A stretch of DNA of 64,000 nt from Pseudacidovorax sp. (GTDB taxonomy: Bacteria > Pseudomonadota > Gammaproteobacteria > Burkholderiales > Burkholderiaceae_C). Shown here piece by piece: positions 17,201 through 31,398 of the stretch. The first letter of the stretch is position 1, and each line of letters opens with the position of its first letter. The translations under genes were made by a program, and so were the position numbers. The stretch spans positions 62,001 to 126,000 of the forward strand of contig NZ_JAGOPN010000018.1 in NCBI RefSeq assembly GCF_017991995.1, read 5' to 3'. The notes beneath the pieces were generated by a model that was given only the letters and a program-made list of their open reading frames with translations, was not told where the DNA came from and searched no databases.

Positions 17201-19314
17201 AGCCGCCGGCGCCAGTTGGGATGCTCGTTCACCGTGCCCGGCAGGTTGGCCTGGCCGCGCTCGCCCAGCAGATCCTCGGCCTGCACCATCAGCAGCCGCG
17301 ACGGCGCCTGGGCCAGCCAGCCGTGCACCGCAGCGGCCGCATCGGTGCCGAAGTCGCCGCTGCCCAGCAGGCGCGCACCCGCCTCGGCATCGAGCCGGCC
17401 GGCATCCTCCAGCGCGAAGGCCAGTTGCACCCGGTCGGCCGCGCGTTCCGCCAGTTGCTGGCGCGCCATCTCGTCGCTGGGGTAGAGCTGCAGGCGGATG
17501 CGCTCGCCCAGGTCGGCCCCCGACCACCAGCCTTCGAGCGTGGCAAGGTCGTGCGTGCTCACCGCCGCCAGCGCCTGGGCCGGGTAGGCCGCGGGGCGCT
17601 TGAAGGCGGCGCCCTCGCGCTCGAACACCATCAGCCGGTACGACAGCAGGCCGTAGCGCTGCATGAGCGCCCGCGTGGCGTCGGTGACGGTGCCCAGGTC
17701 CTCGCCGATGACGACGCAGCGCTGGCGCCGGCTTTCGAGGGCGACGATGGCCATCATCTCCTCGGCCGGATAGGCCACGTAGGCGCCGCTGGCGGCCTTC
17801 TCGCCGGGCGGAATCCAGAACAGGCGGGTCAGTCCCATCACATGGTCGATGCGCACCGCGCCGGCGTTGCGCATGCTGGCGCGCAGCGCCTCGATGAACA
17901 GGCCGTAGCCGCTGGCGCGCAGGGCCGCGGGCCGCATGGGCGGCAGGCCCCAGTCCTGGCCCAGCAGGTTGAGTGCATCGGGCGGCGCACCCACGCTGGC
18001 GCCGGGCGCGAAGACGTCGCCGCCGGCCCAGGCGTCGGCGCCGTGACGGTCCACCGAGACGGCCAGGTCCAGGTACAGGCCGATGGCCATGCCGCGGCTG
18101 CGGCACTGGCGTGCGGCGGCCTCGAGCTGGCTGGCGGCCAGCCACTGCAGCCAGGCCTGGAACTCGACCTGCGCCGCATGCTGCTGCGCGAAGGCCTTCA
18201 CCTCGGCCGAGCCCGGTTCGCGGTAGGCCGCAGGCCAGCAGGGCGGGCCCCAGCAGTCGGGATCGCGGGCACGCAGGTGACGGCGCAGGGCCTCGAAGGT
18301 GGCATGGCGCTGCAGCGCCTCGCCACGCTGCTGGCAGAAGGCCCGGAAGGCGTCATCGCGCTGGCGCGCGACCAGGCCGGGCTCGGGCACCTGGCGCCGG
18401 GCCTGCACATGCGCGTGCAGCAACGCCAGCACTTCCAGCTTGGCGGCGGCCACGCCTTCGTGGTCCACCAGCGACTGGGCGCGCAGGTGGCCCAGCCGGG
18501 CCTGGAACTCGTCGGACTCCACCAGACGCCGCGCCTCCAGGCAGTCGGCATATTCGGGCAGGGCCTCGACGGCGATGTACAGCGGATTGAGGAAGAGCCG
18601 CGAGGACGGGCTGTACGGGCTGCACTGGCCGGGATCGTCCGGGAACAGCGCATGCAAGGGATTGAGGCCCACGGCCTGCGCACCCAGGCCGGCGGCCTGT
18701 TCGACCAGGCGGCCCAGGTCGGCGAAGTCGCCGATGCCCCATTGCGTGTCCGAGCGCAGGCCATAGAGCTGCGCGGCCACACCCCAGTGCCGCACGCCCT
18801 CGGCATCGCCGGGTGGCGGCTGGCACGAGGCCGGCGCGGCGATCACCAGCAACTCGGCCGTGCCGACGCGCAGGCGGTGGTAGCCCATGGGCAGGGCGTC
18901 GGGCAGCTCCAGCACGGCATGGCGCTCGACGACCATGCGCCCGTCGACCTGCCGGCGCGCGCCCTCGCCCTGGCCGAAGTCGATCAGGCCCTCGTGGGCG
19001 CCGCCCTGCTCCAGTTGGAGGGTCCAGGGCGGCGCGGACTCGCCCTCGGGCCAGCGCAGGCTGAGGGGCACGCGCAGGCTGTCGGCCTGGGCCAGCAGCA
19101 CCGGCGGCAATGCCGTGCGCCATTCGGCCTCGTCCATGCGTTCGATCTCGGCCTGCCACGCGGCCTCGTCCTGCGGGTCATGGCGCCCCAGGCCCAGCTC
19201 GTGCAACAGGCTGGCCAGGTGCCGCGGCTCCACCGCCACCTCGCGGCCCCAGACATCGTGGTAACGGGGGGACAGGCCGCAGCGGGCGCAGGCGCGATAG
19301 AGGGCTTCGGACAT
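14215..19314 (-). CDS. Fused 4-alpha-glucanotransferase / malto-oligosyltrehalose synthase (MalQ-TreY)
   Basis: A 1699-aa bifunctional enzyme, uninterrupted. Residues 1 to ~700 are amylomaltase MalQ (GH77): nucleophile aspartate in GAVRIDHVMGLTRLFW, acid/base glutamate in GEDLGTVT, third aspartate in STHDLATLEGWW. A short Ala/Pro linker leads to malto-oligosyltrehalose synthase TreY (GH13) from RATYRLQFHAGFTFDDA (about residue 748). TreY motifs present are DLVPNHMG, GLRIDHPDGLHDP, YVVAEKI and ASSTHDNKRAED. MalQ shuffles maltodextrins into longer chains; TreY turns the reducing end into a trehalosyl unit for TreZ. The fusion should channel short maltodextrins into trehalose synthesis. It lies 189 bp below treZ on the same strand. 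Both halves keep their catalytic residues, so both should be active. Confidence 0.95.
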   Translation of the reverse strand: MSEALYRACARCGLSPRYHDVWGREVAVEPRHLASLLHELGLGRHDPQDEAAWQAEIERMDEAEWRTALPPVLLAQADSLRVPLSLRWPEGESAPPWTLQLEQGGAHEGLIDFGQGEGARRQVDGRMVVERHAVLELPDALPMGYHRLRVGTAELLVIAAPASCQPPPGDAEGVRHWGVAAQLYGLRSDTQWGIGDFADLGRLVEQAAGLGAQAVGLNPLHALFPDDPGQCSPYSPSSRLFLNPLYIAVEALPEYADCLEARRLVESDEFQARLGHLRAQSLVDHEGVAAAKLEVLALLHAHVQARRQVPEPGLVARQRDDAFRAFCQQRGEALQRHATFEALRRHLRARDPDCWGPPCWPAAYREPGSAEVKAFAQQHAAQVEFQAWLQWLAASQLEAAARQCRSRGMAIGLYLDLAVSVDRHGADAWAGGDVFAPGASVGAPPDALNLLGQDWGLPPMRPAALRASGYGLFIEALRASMRNAGAVRIDHVMGLTRLFWIPPGEKAASGAYVAYPAEEMMAIVALESRRQRCVVIGEDLGTVTDATRALMQRYGLLSYRLMVFEREGAAFKRPAAYPAQALAAVSTHDLATLEGWWSGADLGERIRLQLYPSDEMARQQLAERAADRVQLAFALEDAGRLDAEAGARLLGSGDFGTDAAAAVHGWLAQAPSRLLMVQAEDLLGERGQANLPGTVNEHPNWRRRLALPVEQWAQAPRVAAIAAAVAAERPAVGGAAAAEGPVRHPLRLPRATYRLQFHAGFTFDDAIAILPYLQRLGISHVYCSPLQRARPGSTHGYDVVAHDQINPELGGEAGFMRFCAALQRHGMGQILDLVPNHMGVLGGDNPWWEDVLENGPASLYASHFDIEWQPADPELAGKVLLAVLGGAYGQVLDDGELKLGLDATGGRLAIHYHDHCFPVAPESYAPVLRSAEPLMAGPEDAAALAGVAQAFESLPAGADDAARRARDKTAAQARLAALIGESAAFGSAVQAAVARWNHPRHREALHQLLEAQHYRLAFWRVASDEINYRRFFDVNELAALRMERPEVFEATHALPLDLAARGLVDGLRIDHPDGLHDPAAYFDRLQQGFARRTGRRLAADDGSGRPERPLYVVAEKIAAGHEEVPEAWAIHGTTGYRFANVAAGVLVQTESDAAFDRIWRGFTGEDAPFHEVEYLGKRAVTRNALASDLTMIATAALRIARADRRTRDYTLNNLRRALAEVATCMRVYRSYVTDRGLSAQDQRYIDDAIAAARERGELADDSIYDFVGQALRGELHAGDPVLHPQVLRLAARFQQFSAPVAAKGVEDTAFYRWYPLASLNEVGGDPATFGFTLEQFHEASADRARRWPHTLLASSTHDNKRAEDVRMRLHVLSEMPATWRLALRRWHALAEPEAQVALLDHGVTPSRADEYLLYQTMLGIWPAGGADEEAREELAERLVRYMHKAAREGKRHTSWVMRDEAYEGALAQFVRGVVDSEEFRADFEPLAARLAWWGGLNSLVFTALKFCSAGVPDTYQGTECLDFSLVDPDNRRPVDYAARSELLAGLEALAARPERMAEGLAERMTPARLGEAKLWTAWRLLQMRREHAALVRDGDHQPLYANGPADEAVVAFTRQVGDDALVFVAGRFFAEQDDDRRDAPPPEGWDAQAWASTTLALPQRPGGWRDVLSGRHVEGGWVAVDALLQTLPCAVLVPAEHAV

Positions 19315-19503
19315 GGCGGGACAGTCGCAGGAGAAAAAGGAAAAGGCTCACCCAGTGTGGACCAATCCGCCGTGGCTGGGTGGATTGCCTGGGCATGGGC
19401 GGCGCCGGCGCAACGCGCAACCCGGGGCCGGGCACGCCCACGCAGTACCGGGGAATGGGCCGGGGCACGGCAGGGCGGGCACGGCGGCGGTGGTCACACC
19501 TCG

Positions 19504-21414
19504 TCAGGGCGCCTCGAACACGGACAGGGTGTCGTCGTCCTCGTCGAAGACCGGCAACTGCAGCAGGGCCGCACATCCGCCGCCCGGCGACAGCGCCAGC
19601 AGGGGCAGGCGCGGGCTCGGCCCGGCTGCCAGGTGGCAGCCCCAGCTGTGGAACACGCGGCCGGTGGGTGCGGCGCCCAATTGCTCGGTATCGCCCAGGT
19701 TGATGACCATCTGCAGCCAGCATAGACCGTCCGGCAGCGACGGCGTCATTTCCCACTGCAGGAAGAGCAGGTCGCCAGACAGTTGCCAGCGGCCGCTGCC
19801 CGGCCTGGCCGGCAGGTGCGGCACCACGCGGCGCTTGCGCACCGCCAGCAGCGTGCGCACCTCGTGCACGCGCTCGCGATGGCCGGGCTGCTCGCGCTCG
19901 GCCCAGTCGAGCCGGCTGGCGGTGAAGGTGCTTTCGGCATTCGGGTCGGGGATGCGGGCCCGCGCCTCGGCACTGGTGAAGCCTTCGAAACGGCCGAACT
20001 CGCGCCGGCGGCCATCGGTCACCGCCTGGGCCAGCTCAGGCCCGAAGTCGCAGAAGTACAGGAAGGGCGCGGTGGCCGCCCATTCCTCCCCCATGAACAT
20101 CAGCGGCACATGGGGCGACAGCAGCAGCGCCGCGCGCAGCGCCCGCAGCCGGTGGGCCGGCGCCAGTGCCTCGATGCGCTCGCCGAAGGCGCGGTTGCCG
20201 ATCTGGTCGTGGTTCTGCAGGAAGGAGACGAAGGCCGTGGGCGGCAGCGTGTCGGTGGGCTCGCCGCGCGGGTCGCCGTCGCGCATTACCGAGGGCTGGC
20301 CGGTGTAGATGAAGCCGCCCGCCAGCGCCCGGCCGACCAGGGCCTTGGGCTCGCTCGCGTAATCGAGGTAGTAGCCGTCGATCTCGCCCGTGGCCTGCAC
20401 ATGCGCGGCATGGTGGAAGTCGTCGTTCCACTGCGCCGTGGCGTCGTGTGGGCGGCCCTCGGCGTCGCGGGTGAGCAGGTGGACGTGGTTGTGCTCGTTC
20501 TCCAGCACCACGTGGATGGCACGCTCGCGGCCGGGGCCCTTGCGCAGCGCCTCGGTGATCTCGCACACGATGTGCAGCTCGGAGTCATCGCGGATGGCAT
20601 GCACCGCGTCCATGCGCAGGCCGTCGAAGCGGAATTCCTCGATCCAGTAGAGCGCGTTGTGCACGAAGAAGTCGCGCACCGGCCGCGAGTGGTCGCCGTC
20701 GTAGTTGATGGCCGCGCCCCAGGGCGTCTGATGCGCAGGGTTGAAGAACTGCGGGCAGTAGGCGTGCAGGTAGTTGCCTTCGGGGCCGAAGTGGTTGTAG
20801 ACCACGTCCAGCAGCACCATCAGGCCCAGGCCGTGGGCCGTGTCGACGAAGGCCTTGAGCGCCTCGGGCCGGCCGTAGCTGGCCTCGGGCGCGAACTGCA
20901 GCACGCCGTCGTAGCCCCAGCCGCGGGTGCCGGGGAAATCGGCCACCGGCATCATCTCGATGGCCGTGATGCCCAGCGCCGCCAGTTCGGGCAGCTTCTT
21001 GCGGGCGGCGTCGAAGGTGCCCTCGGGCGTGAAGCTGCCGATGTGCAGCTCATAGACCACCGCTTCGCGCCAGGGGCGGCCCTGCCAGTCATCGTCGTGC
21101 CATTCGTAGGCGGCCGGGGCCACCACGCGGCTCGGGCCGTGCACATCGTCGGGGTTGTGGCGCGAAGCCGGGTCGGGCACCTTCAGGCCGTCGGGCAGCA
21201 CGAACCGGTAGTCGTCGCCGGCGGCGGCCATGGGCACGTCGCAGCCGAACCAGCCCTCGTCGCCGACCGCCTTCATGGGGTGCGTGGCCCAGCCGGTGCC
21301 CCGCGCACGCCGCTCCAGCACCACGTCCGCCACGCCGGGCGCCCACAGGCGAAAACGAACGCCCCCGCCCTCCAGCACCGTGGCGCCGAAGGGCATCTTG
21401 TGCTCACGTCTCAT
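19504..21414 (-). CDS. treZ: Malto-oligosyltrehalose trehalohydrolase
   Basis: A 636-aa GH13 enzyme that releases trehalose from the trehalosyl-ended maltodextrins made by TreY. The N-terminal carbohydrate-binding-like domain starts with FGATVLEGGGVRFRLWAPG. The barrel has MVLLDVVYNHFGPEGNYL, the nucleophile region RFDGLRMDAVHAI, an acid/base region around VVLENEHNH and the NHDQIGNRAFG motif. Length fits the family. It starts 22 bp below the mechanosensitive-channel gene, showing it is in the same transcription unit. With the downstream MalQ-TreY fusion it forms a complete TreYZ pathway. Confidence 0.95.
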   Translation of the reverse strand: MRREHKMPFGATVLEGGGVRFRLWAPGVADVVLERRARGTGWATHPMKAVGDEGWFGCDVPMAAAGDDYRFVLPDGLKVPDPASRHNPDDVHGPSRVVAPAAYEWHDDDWQGRPWREAVVYELHIGSFTPEGTFDAARKKLPELAALGITAIEMMPVADFPGTRGWGYDGVLQFAPEASYGRPEALKAFVDTAHGLGLMVLLDVVYNHFGPEGNYLHAYCPQFFNPAHQTPWGAAINYDGDHSRPVRDFFVHNALYWIEEFRFDGLRMDAVHAIRDDSELHIVCEITEALRKGPGRERAIHVVLENEHNHVHLLTRDAEGRPHDATAQWNDDFHHAAHVQATGEIDGYYLDYASEPKALVGRALAGGFIYTGQPSVMRDGDPRGEPTDTLPPTAFVSFLQNHDQIGNRAFGERIEALAPAHRLRALRAALLLSPHVPLMFMGEEWAATAPFLYFCDFGPELAQAVTDGRRREFGRFEGFTSAEARARIPDPNAESTFTASRLDWAEREQPGHRERVHEVRTLLAVRKRRVVPHLPARPGSGRWQLSGDLLFLQWEMTPSLPDGLCWLQMVINLGDTEQLGAAPTGRVFHSWGCHLAAGPSPRLPLLALSPGGGCAALLQLPVFDEDDDTLSVFEAP

Positions 21415-21436
21415 CGTTCGCTTTCAGCTTTCCATG

Positions 21437-22350
21437 TCAAAGAGGGGGCGGCGGATCGACCGGCCGGCGCGGGATCAGCGGATCGTCCGCGCCGCGGGCC
21501 GAGGCCGGGCGAGGCAGCGTCTCGCCATCGACCTGGGGCGCGGGCGGCGTGGCCGTGGCCGGCACCTCGGGCAGCGGGTCGAGCACCGTGGTGGGTGCAG
21601 CGGCATCGGCCGCAGTCGCCTGGACCGCCGCGGCCGCTGGCGAGGCCACGGCAGGCCCCGCAGCGCTGCCCGTGCGGGGCACACCCTCGGTCTCCGGCGG
21701 CAGCCATTGCTGGATGTGGCGCGACGCCCAATCCTTGCCGGCCAGCCCGAAAGCCAGTGCCAGCGCAAAGACGAAGCCGGCCAGGATCACCAGGAAGCTC
21801 TCGCGCACGATGTCGCCGCCGATGCGCAGGTGGTCCAGCGCGATGAGGATGACGAACACCAGGATGGCGTACTGCGCGATGCGCGAGAAGAAGGTCGCGT
21901 CGGGCATGCCCACGTTGCGGCCGTAGGTGCGCACGGCATCGCCCACGAAGCGGGCGAAGTAGGCGCCGAAGGCCAGCACCAGCAGTGCGACGAACACGTT
22001 GGGCACGAACCAGATCACCCGGCCCAGCAGGTCGGTGATGTAGGTCAGCCCCAGGCCGTTGAAGGCGATGATCAGCGCCGCCAGGATGACGGCCCAGTAG
22101 GCCAGCAGGCCCACGAGCCCCGTGGTGTCCACCCGCACCCCGCCCTGGCGCAAAAAGCCGTCCAGCCCCGCCCTTTCGGTCAGCACCGGGAAGTTGACGG
22201 CCCGCAGCGCCTTGGTGACGGCGAAGCGCACCACCTTGGCGACGAGCCAGCCGCCCACCAGCACCAGTGCCGCGAACAGCAGCCGCGGCAGGAAGGCCGC
22301 GATCTGGTACAGGAAGGCCCGCAGGGGCAACAGCTGCATGCTGAAGTCGT

Positions 22351-22354
<4 letters not shown>
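21437..22354 (-). CDS. MscS-like mechanosensitive channel family protein (conserved TM-helix type)
   Basis: A 305-aa membrane protein with four or five hydrophobic helices: [80 protein letters not shown] and [20 protein letters not shown]. The pattern matches CmpX-like proteins with the 'conserved TM helix' repeat found in the small-conductance channel family. A Pro/Ala-rich cytosolic C-terminal tail of ~85 residues follows. It begins inside the end of treS (4-bp overlap) and ends just before treZ. A tension-gated channel inside a trehalose operon suggests that osmolyte synthesis and release are made together. The classic MscS beta-domain is not evident. Confidence 0.8.
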
Positions 22355-25704
<3,350 letters not shown>

Positions 25705-25737
25705 GCGGCGCGCCTCCTCAGAAGTGACTTGTTGCTG

Positions 25738-27803
<2,066 letters not shown>

Positions 27804-27807
<4 letters not shown>

Positions 27808-29738
27808 CGGAGGAGACCTTTCTCGGATTCGGTGTCGGGCGAAAGCGGTGCGCGCAGGTAGAGCGTGGACAGCGGCGGCACCGCCAGCACCAGCGACTGC
27901 GCCTGGCGGTGGGCCGGCACCGGCACGGTGTCGACGCCGCCCAGGTTGCCCCAGCCGCTGCCGTCGAACTCCTGCGCATCGCTGTTGAGCAGCTCCGTCC
28001 AGGTGCCGGCCACCGGAACGCCCACGCGCAGGCCGGGGCGCGGCACCGGCGTCATGTTGCACACGACCAGCACGGGCGCGCCGCCTTCCTTGGGCTTGCG
28101 CAGGAAGATGTAGAGACTGCGCTCGGCATCGTCGGCGTCCAGCCACTGGAAGCCGGCCGGGTCGAAGTCGATCTGGTGCAGCGCCGGCTCCTCGCGCAGC
28201 AGCCGGTTGAGCTGGCGCACGAAGCGCTGCACGCCGCGGTGGCCCCACTGGTCGCTGACCCACCATTCCAGCTCGCCTTCGTGCGTCCATTCGCGGCGCT
28301 GGCCGAACTCGCCGCCCATGAAGAGCAGCTTCTTGCCCGGATGGGCCCACATGTAGCCGAACAGCGCGCGCAGATTGGCGAACTGCTGCCACTCGTCGCC
28401 GGGCATCTTGCCGATCAGCGAGCCCTTGCCGTAGACCACTTCGTCGTGCGAGAACGGCAGCACGAAGTTCTCGGTGAAGGCATAGACCAGCGAGAAGGTC
28501 AGCCGGTGGTGGTGGTAGCGGCGGTGGATCGGGTCGTCGTGCACGTAGTCGAGCGTGTCGTGCATCCAGCCCATGTTCCACTTCATGCCGAAGCCCAGCC
28601 CGCCCATCTCGATGGGGCGGGACACGCGCGGCCAGGCGGTCGATTCCTCGGCCACCGTGAAGGTGTCGGGATGCTCGCGGTAGACGGCGCGGTTGAGGTC
28701 CTGCAGGAAGGAGACGGCCTCCAGGTTCTCGCGGCCGCCGTGCACGTTGGGCACCCACTCGCCGGGCTGGCGCGCGTAGTCCAGGTAGAGCATCGAAGCC
28801 ACGGCGTCGACGCGGATGCCGTCGATGTGGAAGCGGTCGAGCCAAAAGAGCGCCGACGAGATCAGGAAGGCCCGCACCTCGTTGCGGCCGTAGTTGAAGA
28901 TGGCCGAGTTCCATTCGGGATGGAAGCCCTGCCGCGCATCCGCGTGCTCGTACAGGTGCGTGCCGTCGAACTCGGCCAGGCCGTGCGCGTCGGTGGGGAA
29001 GTGCGAGGGAACCCAGTCCAGGATGACGCCGATGCCCTGCTGGTGCAGGTGGTCGACGAAGTACATGAAGTCTTCCGGCGAGCCGTAGCGCGAAGTGGGC
29101 GCGAAGTAGCCGGTGGTCTGGTAACCCCAGGAGCCGTAGAAGGGATGCTCGGTGACCGGCATCAGCTCCACATGCGTGAAGCCCATCCAGCCGATGTATT
29201 CGGCCAGGGCGTGCGCCAGTTCGCGGTAGCCCATGAATTGCCCGTCGCGGCGGCGCCAGGAGCCCATGTGCAGCTCGTAGGTGCTCATGGGGGCGTCGAG
29301 GGCGTTGCGCGCGGCGCGGCTGGCCATCCATGCCGAGTCGCCCCATTCGTGCGTGCCGGCCCAGACGCGCGAGCCCGTGGCGGGCGGCAGTTCGGCGCTG
29401 AAGGCGAAGGGGTCGGCCTTCTCGCCCACGTAGCGGCCGTCCGGGCCCCAGATGCGGTACTTGTAGGCCTGCCCAGGCTGCGCCGGGATGCCCTCGCCCT
29501 CCCACACGCCGCTGCCGTCGGGCCGGGGCTGAAGGGGGTCGGCCTCGTCGTTCCAGCCGTTCCAGTCGCCGATCACCGCGACGCGGCTGGCATTGGGCGC
29601 CCAGACGGCGAAGTGGAAGGTGCCGTCATCGTCGGGATGCGCGCCCAGCCGTTCATACAGGCGGGCGTGGCTTCCCTCGCGCAGCAGGTGCACATCCAGG
29701 GGACCGAATCGGGACGACGGAGCAGGGAGTTGGGACAT
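27804..29738 (-). CDS. glgB: 1,4-alpha-glucan branching enzyme
   Basis: A 644-aa branching enzyme that makes alpha-1,6 branches in glycogen-like glucan. It has the CBM48 module (FHFAVWAPNASRVAVIGDWN), then the GH13 barrel: YGSWGYQTTGYFAPTSRYG, GVILDWVPSHFPTDAHGL, the nucleophile site IDGIRVDAVASMLYLDY, the acid/base site FTVAEESTAWPRVS and LPFSHDEVVYGKGSL. The ATG at 29738 (MSQLPAPSSRF) gives a protein of usual length; the frame remains open upstream but is non-coding in character. It is the first gene of the leftward glucan/trehalose locus, so the main promoter should lie in 29739-29880. Confidence 0.95.
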
Positions 29739-29883
29739 GGGACCGGCGGACTTGATGGGCAGCGTATGTTGTACCCCGCTGCCCCGGCAGCGCCCGGACG
29801 GCAAAGCCGCGGTGCCTTGTCGGACGGATGCCCACGTCCTTCGCGAGCGACGGGCATGGTCCCACTCCCACCCCGTCTTGAGC

Positions 29884-29906
29884 CCCTCTCCTGCGAGGGG
29901 AGAGGG
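29884..29906. repeat. Extragenic palindrome CCCTCTCC...GGAGAGGG
   Basis: An 8-bp inverted repeat (CCCTCTCC at 29884-29891, GGAGAGGG at 29899-29906) in the gap between the lipoprotein gene and glgB. A degenerate relative (CCCCTCCCC...GGGAGAGGG) is at 54412-54433. Palindromes of this composition are commonly scattered between genes in GC-rich proteobacteria. It could also act as a weak processing hairpin. Confidence 0.5.
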
Positions 29907-29958
29907 AGCAGGGGCGCGCATGCCAGCCTCCCATCCTGGCCAGTGCGCCAGGTTCCAT

Positions 29959-29977
29959 AAAAGGCAGGTGGCCCGCC
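29959..29977 (-). terminator. Rho-independent terminator of the DUF3455 lipoprotein gene
   Basis: On the minus strand, 15 bp after the stop codon, GGCGGG-CCA-CCTGCC forms a 6-bp stem (one G-U pair) and is followed by TTTT. Position and orientation fit the end of the lipoprotein transcript and would insulate the glgB locus. The stem is short, hence moderate confidence. Confidence 0.5.
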
Positions 29978-29991
29978 GCGCCCCGCGGGGC

Positions 29992-30540
29992 TTACATCGC
30001 CGGCTTGTAGAAGATGTAGTCCGCCTGGTAGTTGACGACCTGCTTCTGGCCCAGGCTGGCCTGACCGCAGGGCAGCATGGGGGCGACGCCACCCTTGGTG
30101 GCCACGCGCTGGATGTAGCTCACGCCCTGCATGGCGCCCATGCCCATGGCCGGGTTGGCCTTGACCAGCTGCAGCGGGATGTTGCCGGCGCCGCCCGGCG
30201 CGACCGCGACCTGGGTGGCGGTGACCTTGGAGCCGTCCATGCTCTCCCAGGTGGCCGGCGGGCCGTAATAGCGGCCGATGGCCTTGCCGCTGCGGTCCAT
30301 CAGGCGCGCATCGGGGCCGACGAAGAACCACTCGTACTGGCCTGCCATGTCGGCCTTGGCGCGGCATTCGTAGGTGATGGTGCCGGCGCCCACGGTCTCG
30401 AGCGCGACGCGCTGGCCGGCGGGCACCTGGACGGGGGCGGGCAGGCCGGCCTGCGAGTACGGGGCCGGCATGGGCGCGGTGGCACAGGCGGACAACAGGA
30501 CGGCGGCGGCCACGGTGGCCAGGGGGGCGGTCATGCGCAT
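29992..30540 (-). CDS. DUF3455 domain lipoprotein
   Basis: A 182-aa predicted lipoprotein. The N-terminus has a hydrophobic segment ending in the lipobox LSAC, with Cys19 as the acylated residue. The mature part fits the DUF3455 family of unknown function: TITYECRAKADMAGQYEWFF, GRYYGPPATWESMDGSKV and LPCGQASLGQKQ, with two cysteines that could form a disulfide. The ATG at 30540 follows AAAGGAG. It is divergent from the ECF sigma gene and has an ATCC-N16-CGTA element (30637-30665, minus strand) upstream, shared with the sigma and fasciclin genes. I infer that it belongs to that sigma factor's regulon. Confidence 0.85.
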   Translation of the reverse strand: MRMTAPLATVAAAVLLSACATAPMPAPYSQAGLPAPVQVPAGQRVALETVGAGTITYECRAKADMAGQYEWFFVGPDARLMDRSGKAIGRYYGPPATWESMDGSKVTATQVAVAPGGAGNIPLQLVKANPAMGMGAMQGVSYIQRVATKGGVAPMLPCGQASLGQKQVVNYQADYIFYKPAM

Positions 30541-30636
30541 GGAATGCTCCTTTCGATGGGCAACAACGGGTTGAGGTTCGGGGTGGCAGTCGGCGGTCGC
30601 CCTCCGCGACCTGTCCTTGCTGCCTGCCCCGTTCGA

Positions 30637-30665
30637 CTTACGGCCCCGTTCATGAACCGGATGCA
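30637..30665 (-). promoter_or_regulatory. Candidate ECF-sigma promoter of the DUF3455 lipoprotein gene
   Basis: On the minus strand TGCATCC (30665-30659) is followed after exactly 16 bp by CGTAAG (from 30642). The same ATCC-N16-CGTA arrangement is found in front of the ECF sigma gene and the fasciclin gene. It is placed ~100 bp above the lipoprotein start. ECF promoters have a short -35 box and a CGT-containing -10 box with this spacing. Confidence 0.65.
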
Positions 30666-30714
30666 TACCCGGCGAAAGTTGAAGGACTTGTGAATTCATC
30701 GCCGCCCACCGCGC

Positions 30715-30742
30715 GCATCCGGCAGCCGGGAACGCGCGTACC
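30715..30742 (+). promoter_or_regulatory. Candidate autoregulatory ECF-sigma promoter
   Basis: GCATCC (30715-30720) and CGTACC (from 30737) are separated by exactly 16 bp, about 35 bp upstream of the sigma factor start. The motif matches those of the lipoprotein and fasciclin genes, implying that the sigma factor transcribes its own operon, which is usual for ECF sigma factors. Confidence 0.65.
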
Positions 30743-30776
30743 CACCAGATGGCCGCCGCTCCCGCACAATGTCCCG

Positions 30777-31355
30777 ATGCCTTCCGCCACGACGCCCGAC
30801 GACGAGCTGCTGGGTCTGCTCGATCGTGTCGCCCGCCGCGACGCCTCCGCCCTCCAGGCGCTGTACGAACGCACCTCGTCCCGGCTCTTCGGCCTGGCGA
30901 TGCGCGTGGTGCGGCAACACGAATGGGCGGAGGACGTGCTGCAGGAGGCCTTCCTCACCATCTGGCGCTCGGCGCCCGATTACCGCGCGACGCTGAGCCC
31001 GCCGATGGCCTGGATGTCGCTGATCGTGCGCAGCCGCGCCCTCGACCTGCTGCGCCGCCAGACCAGCCAGGGCGCCGACGTGACGCAGGAATTCAGCGAG
31101 ACACTGGCCGACACCCTGCCCGCGTCCGGGCCCGGCCCGCAGGAGCTGGCCGATGCCAGCGAGCAGGCCTGGCTGCTGCACCAGTGCCTGCAGCAGCTGC
31201 CCAACGCGCAGCGCGAGGCGCTGTCGCTGGCCTACCTGCGCGACCTGAGCCACAGCGAGCTGGCCGCGCGCCTGGCGCAGCCGCTGGGCACCATCAAGAC
31301 CTGGATCCGGCGCGGGCTGGACAAGCTGCGCGGCTGCATGGAGCAGGCGGCATGA
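30777..31355 (+). CDS. ECF-type RNA polymerase sigma factor, SigK-like
   Basis: A 192-aa extracytoplasmic-function sigma factor. Region 2 is clear (LYERTSSRLFGLAMRVVRQ, then WAEDVLQEAFLTIWRSAPDY) and region 4 contains LPNAQREALSLAYLRDLSHS and GTIKTWIRRGLDKLR. I chose the ATG at 30777 because the candidate promoter at 30715-30742 would lie inside the coding sequence if the upstream GTG at 30690 were used. The next gene, 43 bp downstream, encodes an RskA-type anti-sigma factor, and a fasciclin gene follows. This set parallels the mycobacterial SigK-RskA-fasciclin (MPT70/MPT83) system. The sigma factor should be held by the anti-sigma factor until an envelope signal frees it. Confidence 0.93.
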   Translation: MPSATTPDDELLGLLDRVARRDASALQALYERTSSRLFGLAMRVVRQHEWAEDVLQEAFLTIWRSAPDYRATLSPPMAWMSLIVRSRALDLLRRQTSQGADVTQEFSETLADTLPASGPGPQELADASEQAWLLHQCLQQLPNAQREALSLAYLRDLSHSELAARLAQPLGTIKTWIRRGLDKLRGCMEQAA

Positions 31356-31398
31356 CGCGGCCCCGTCCTTCCGCCGCCACCGGCCCGAGGAGACTCGC

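Noticed and set aside
14143-19725. An uninterrupted reading frame of 1860 codons on the plus strand
   Set aside because: It is the complement of malQ-treY, whose catalytic motifs are intact. The antisense translation is Ala/Gly/Arg/His-rich with no family motif, as expected from strong third-position GC bias.
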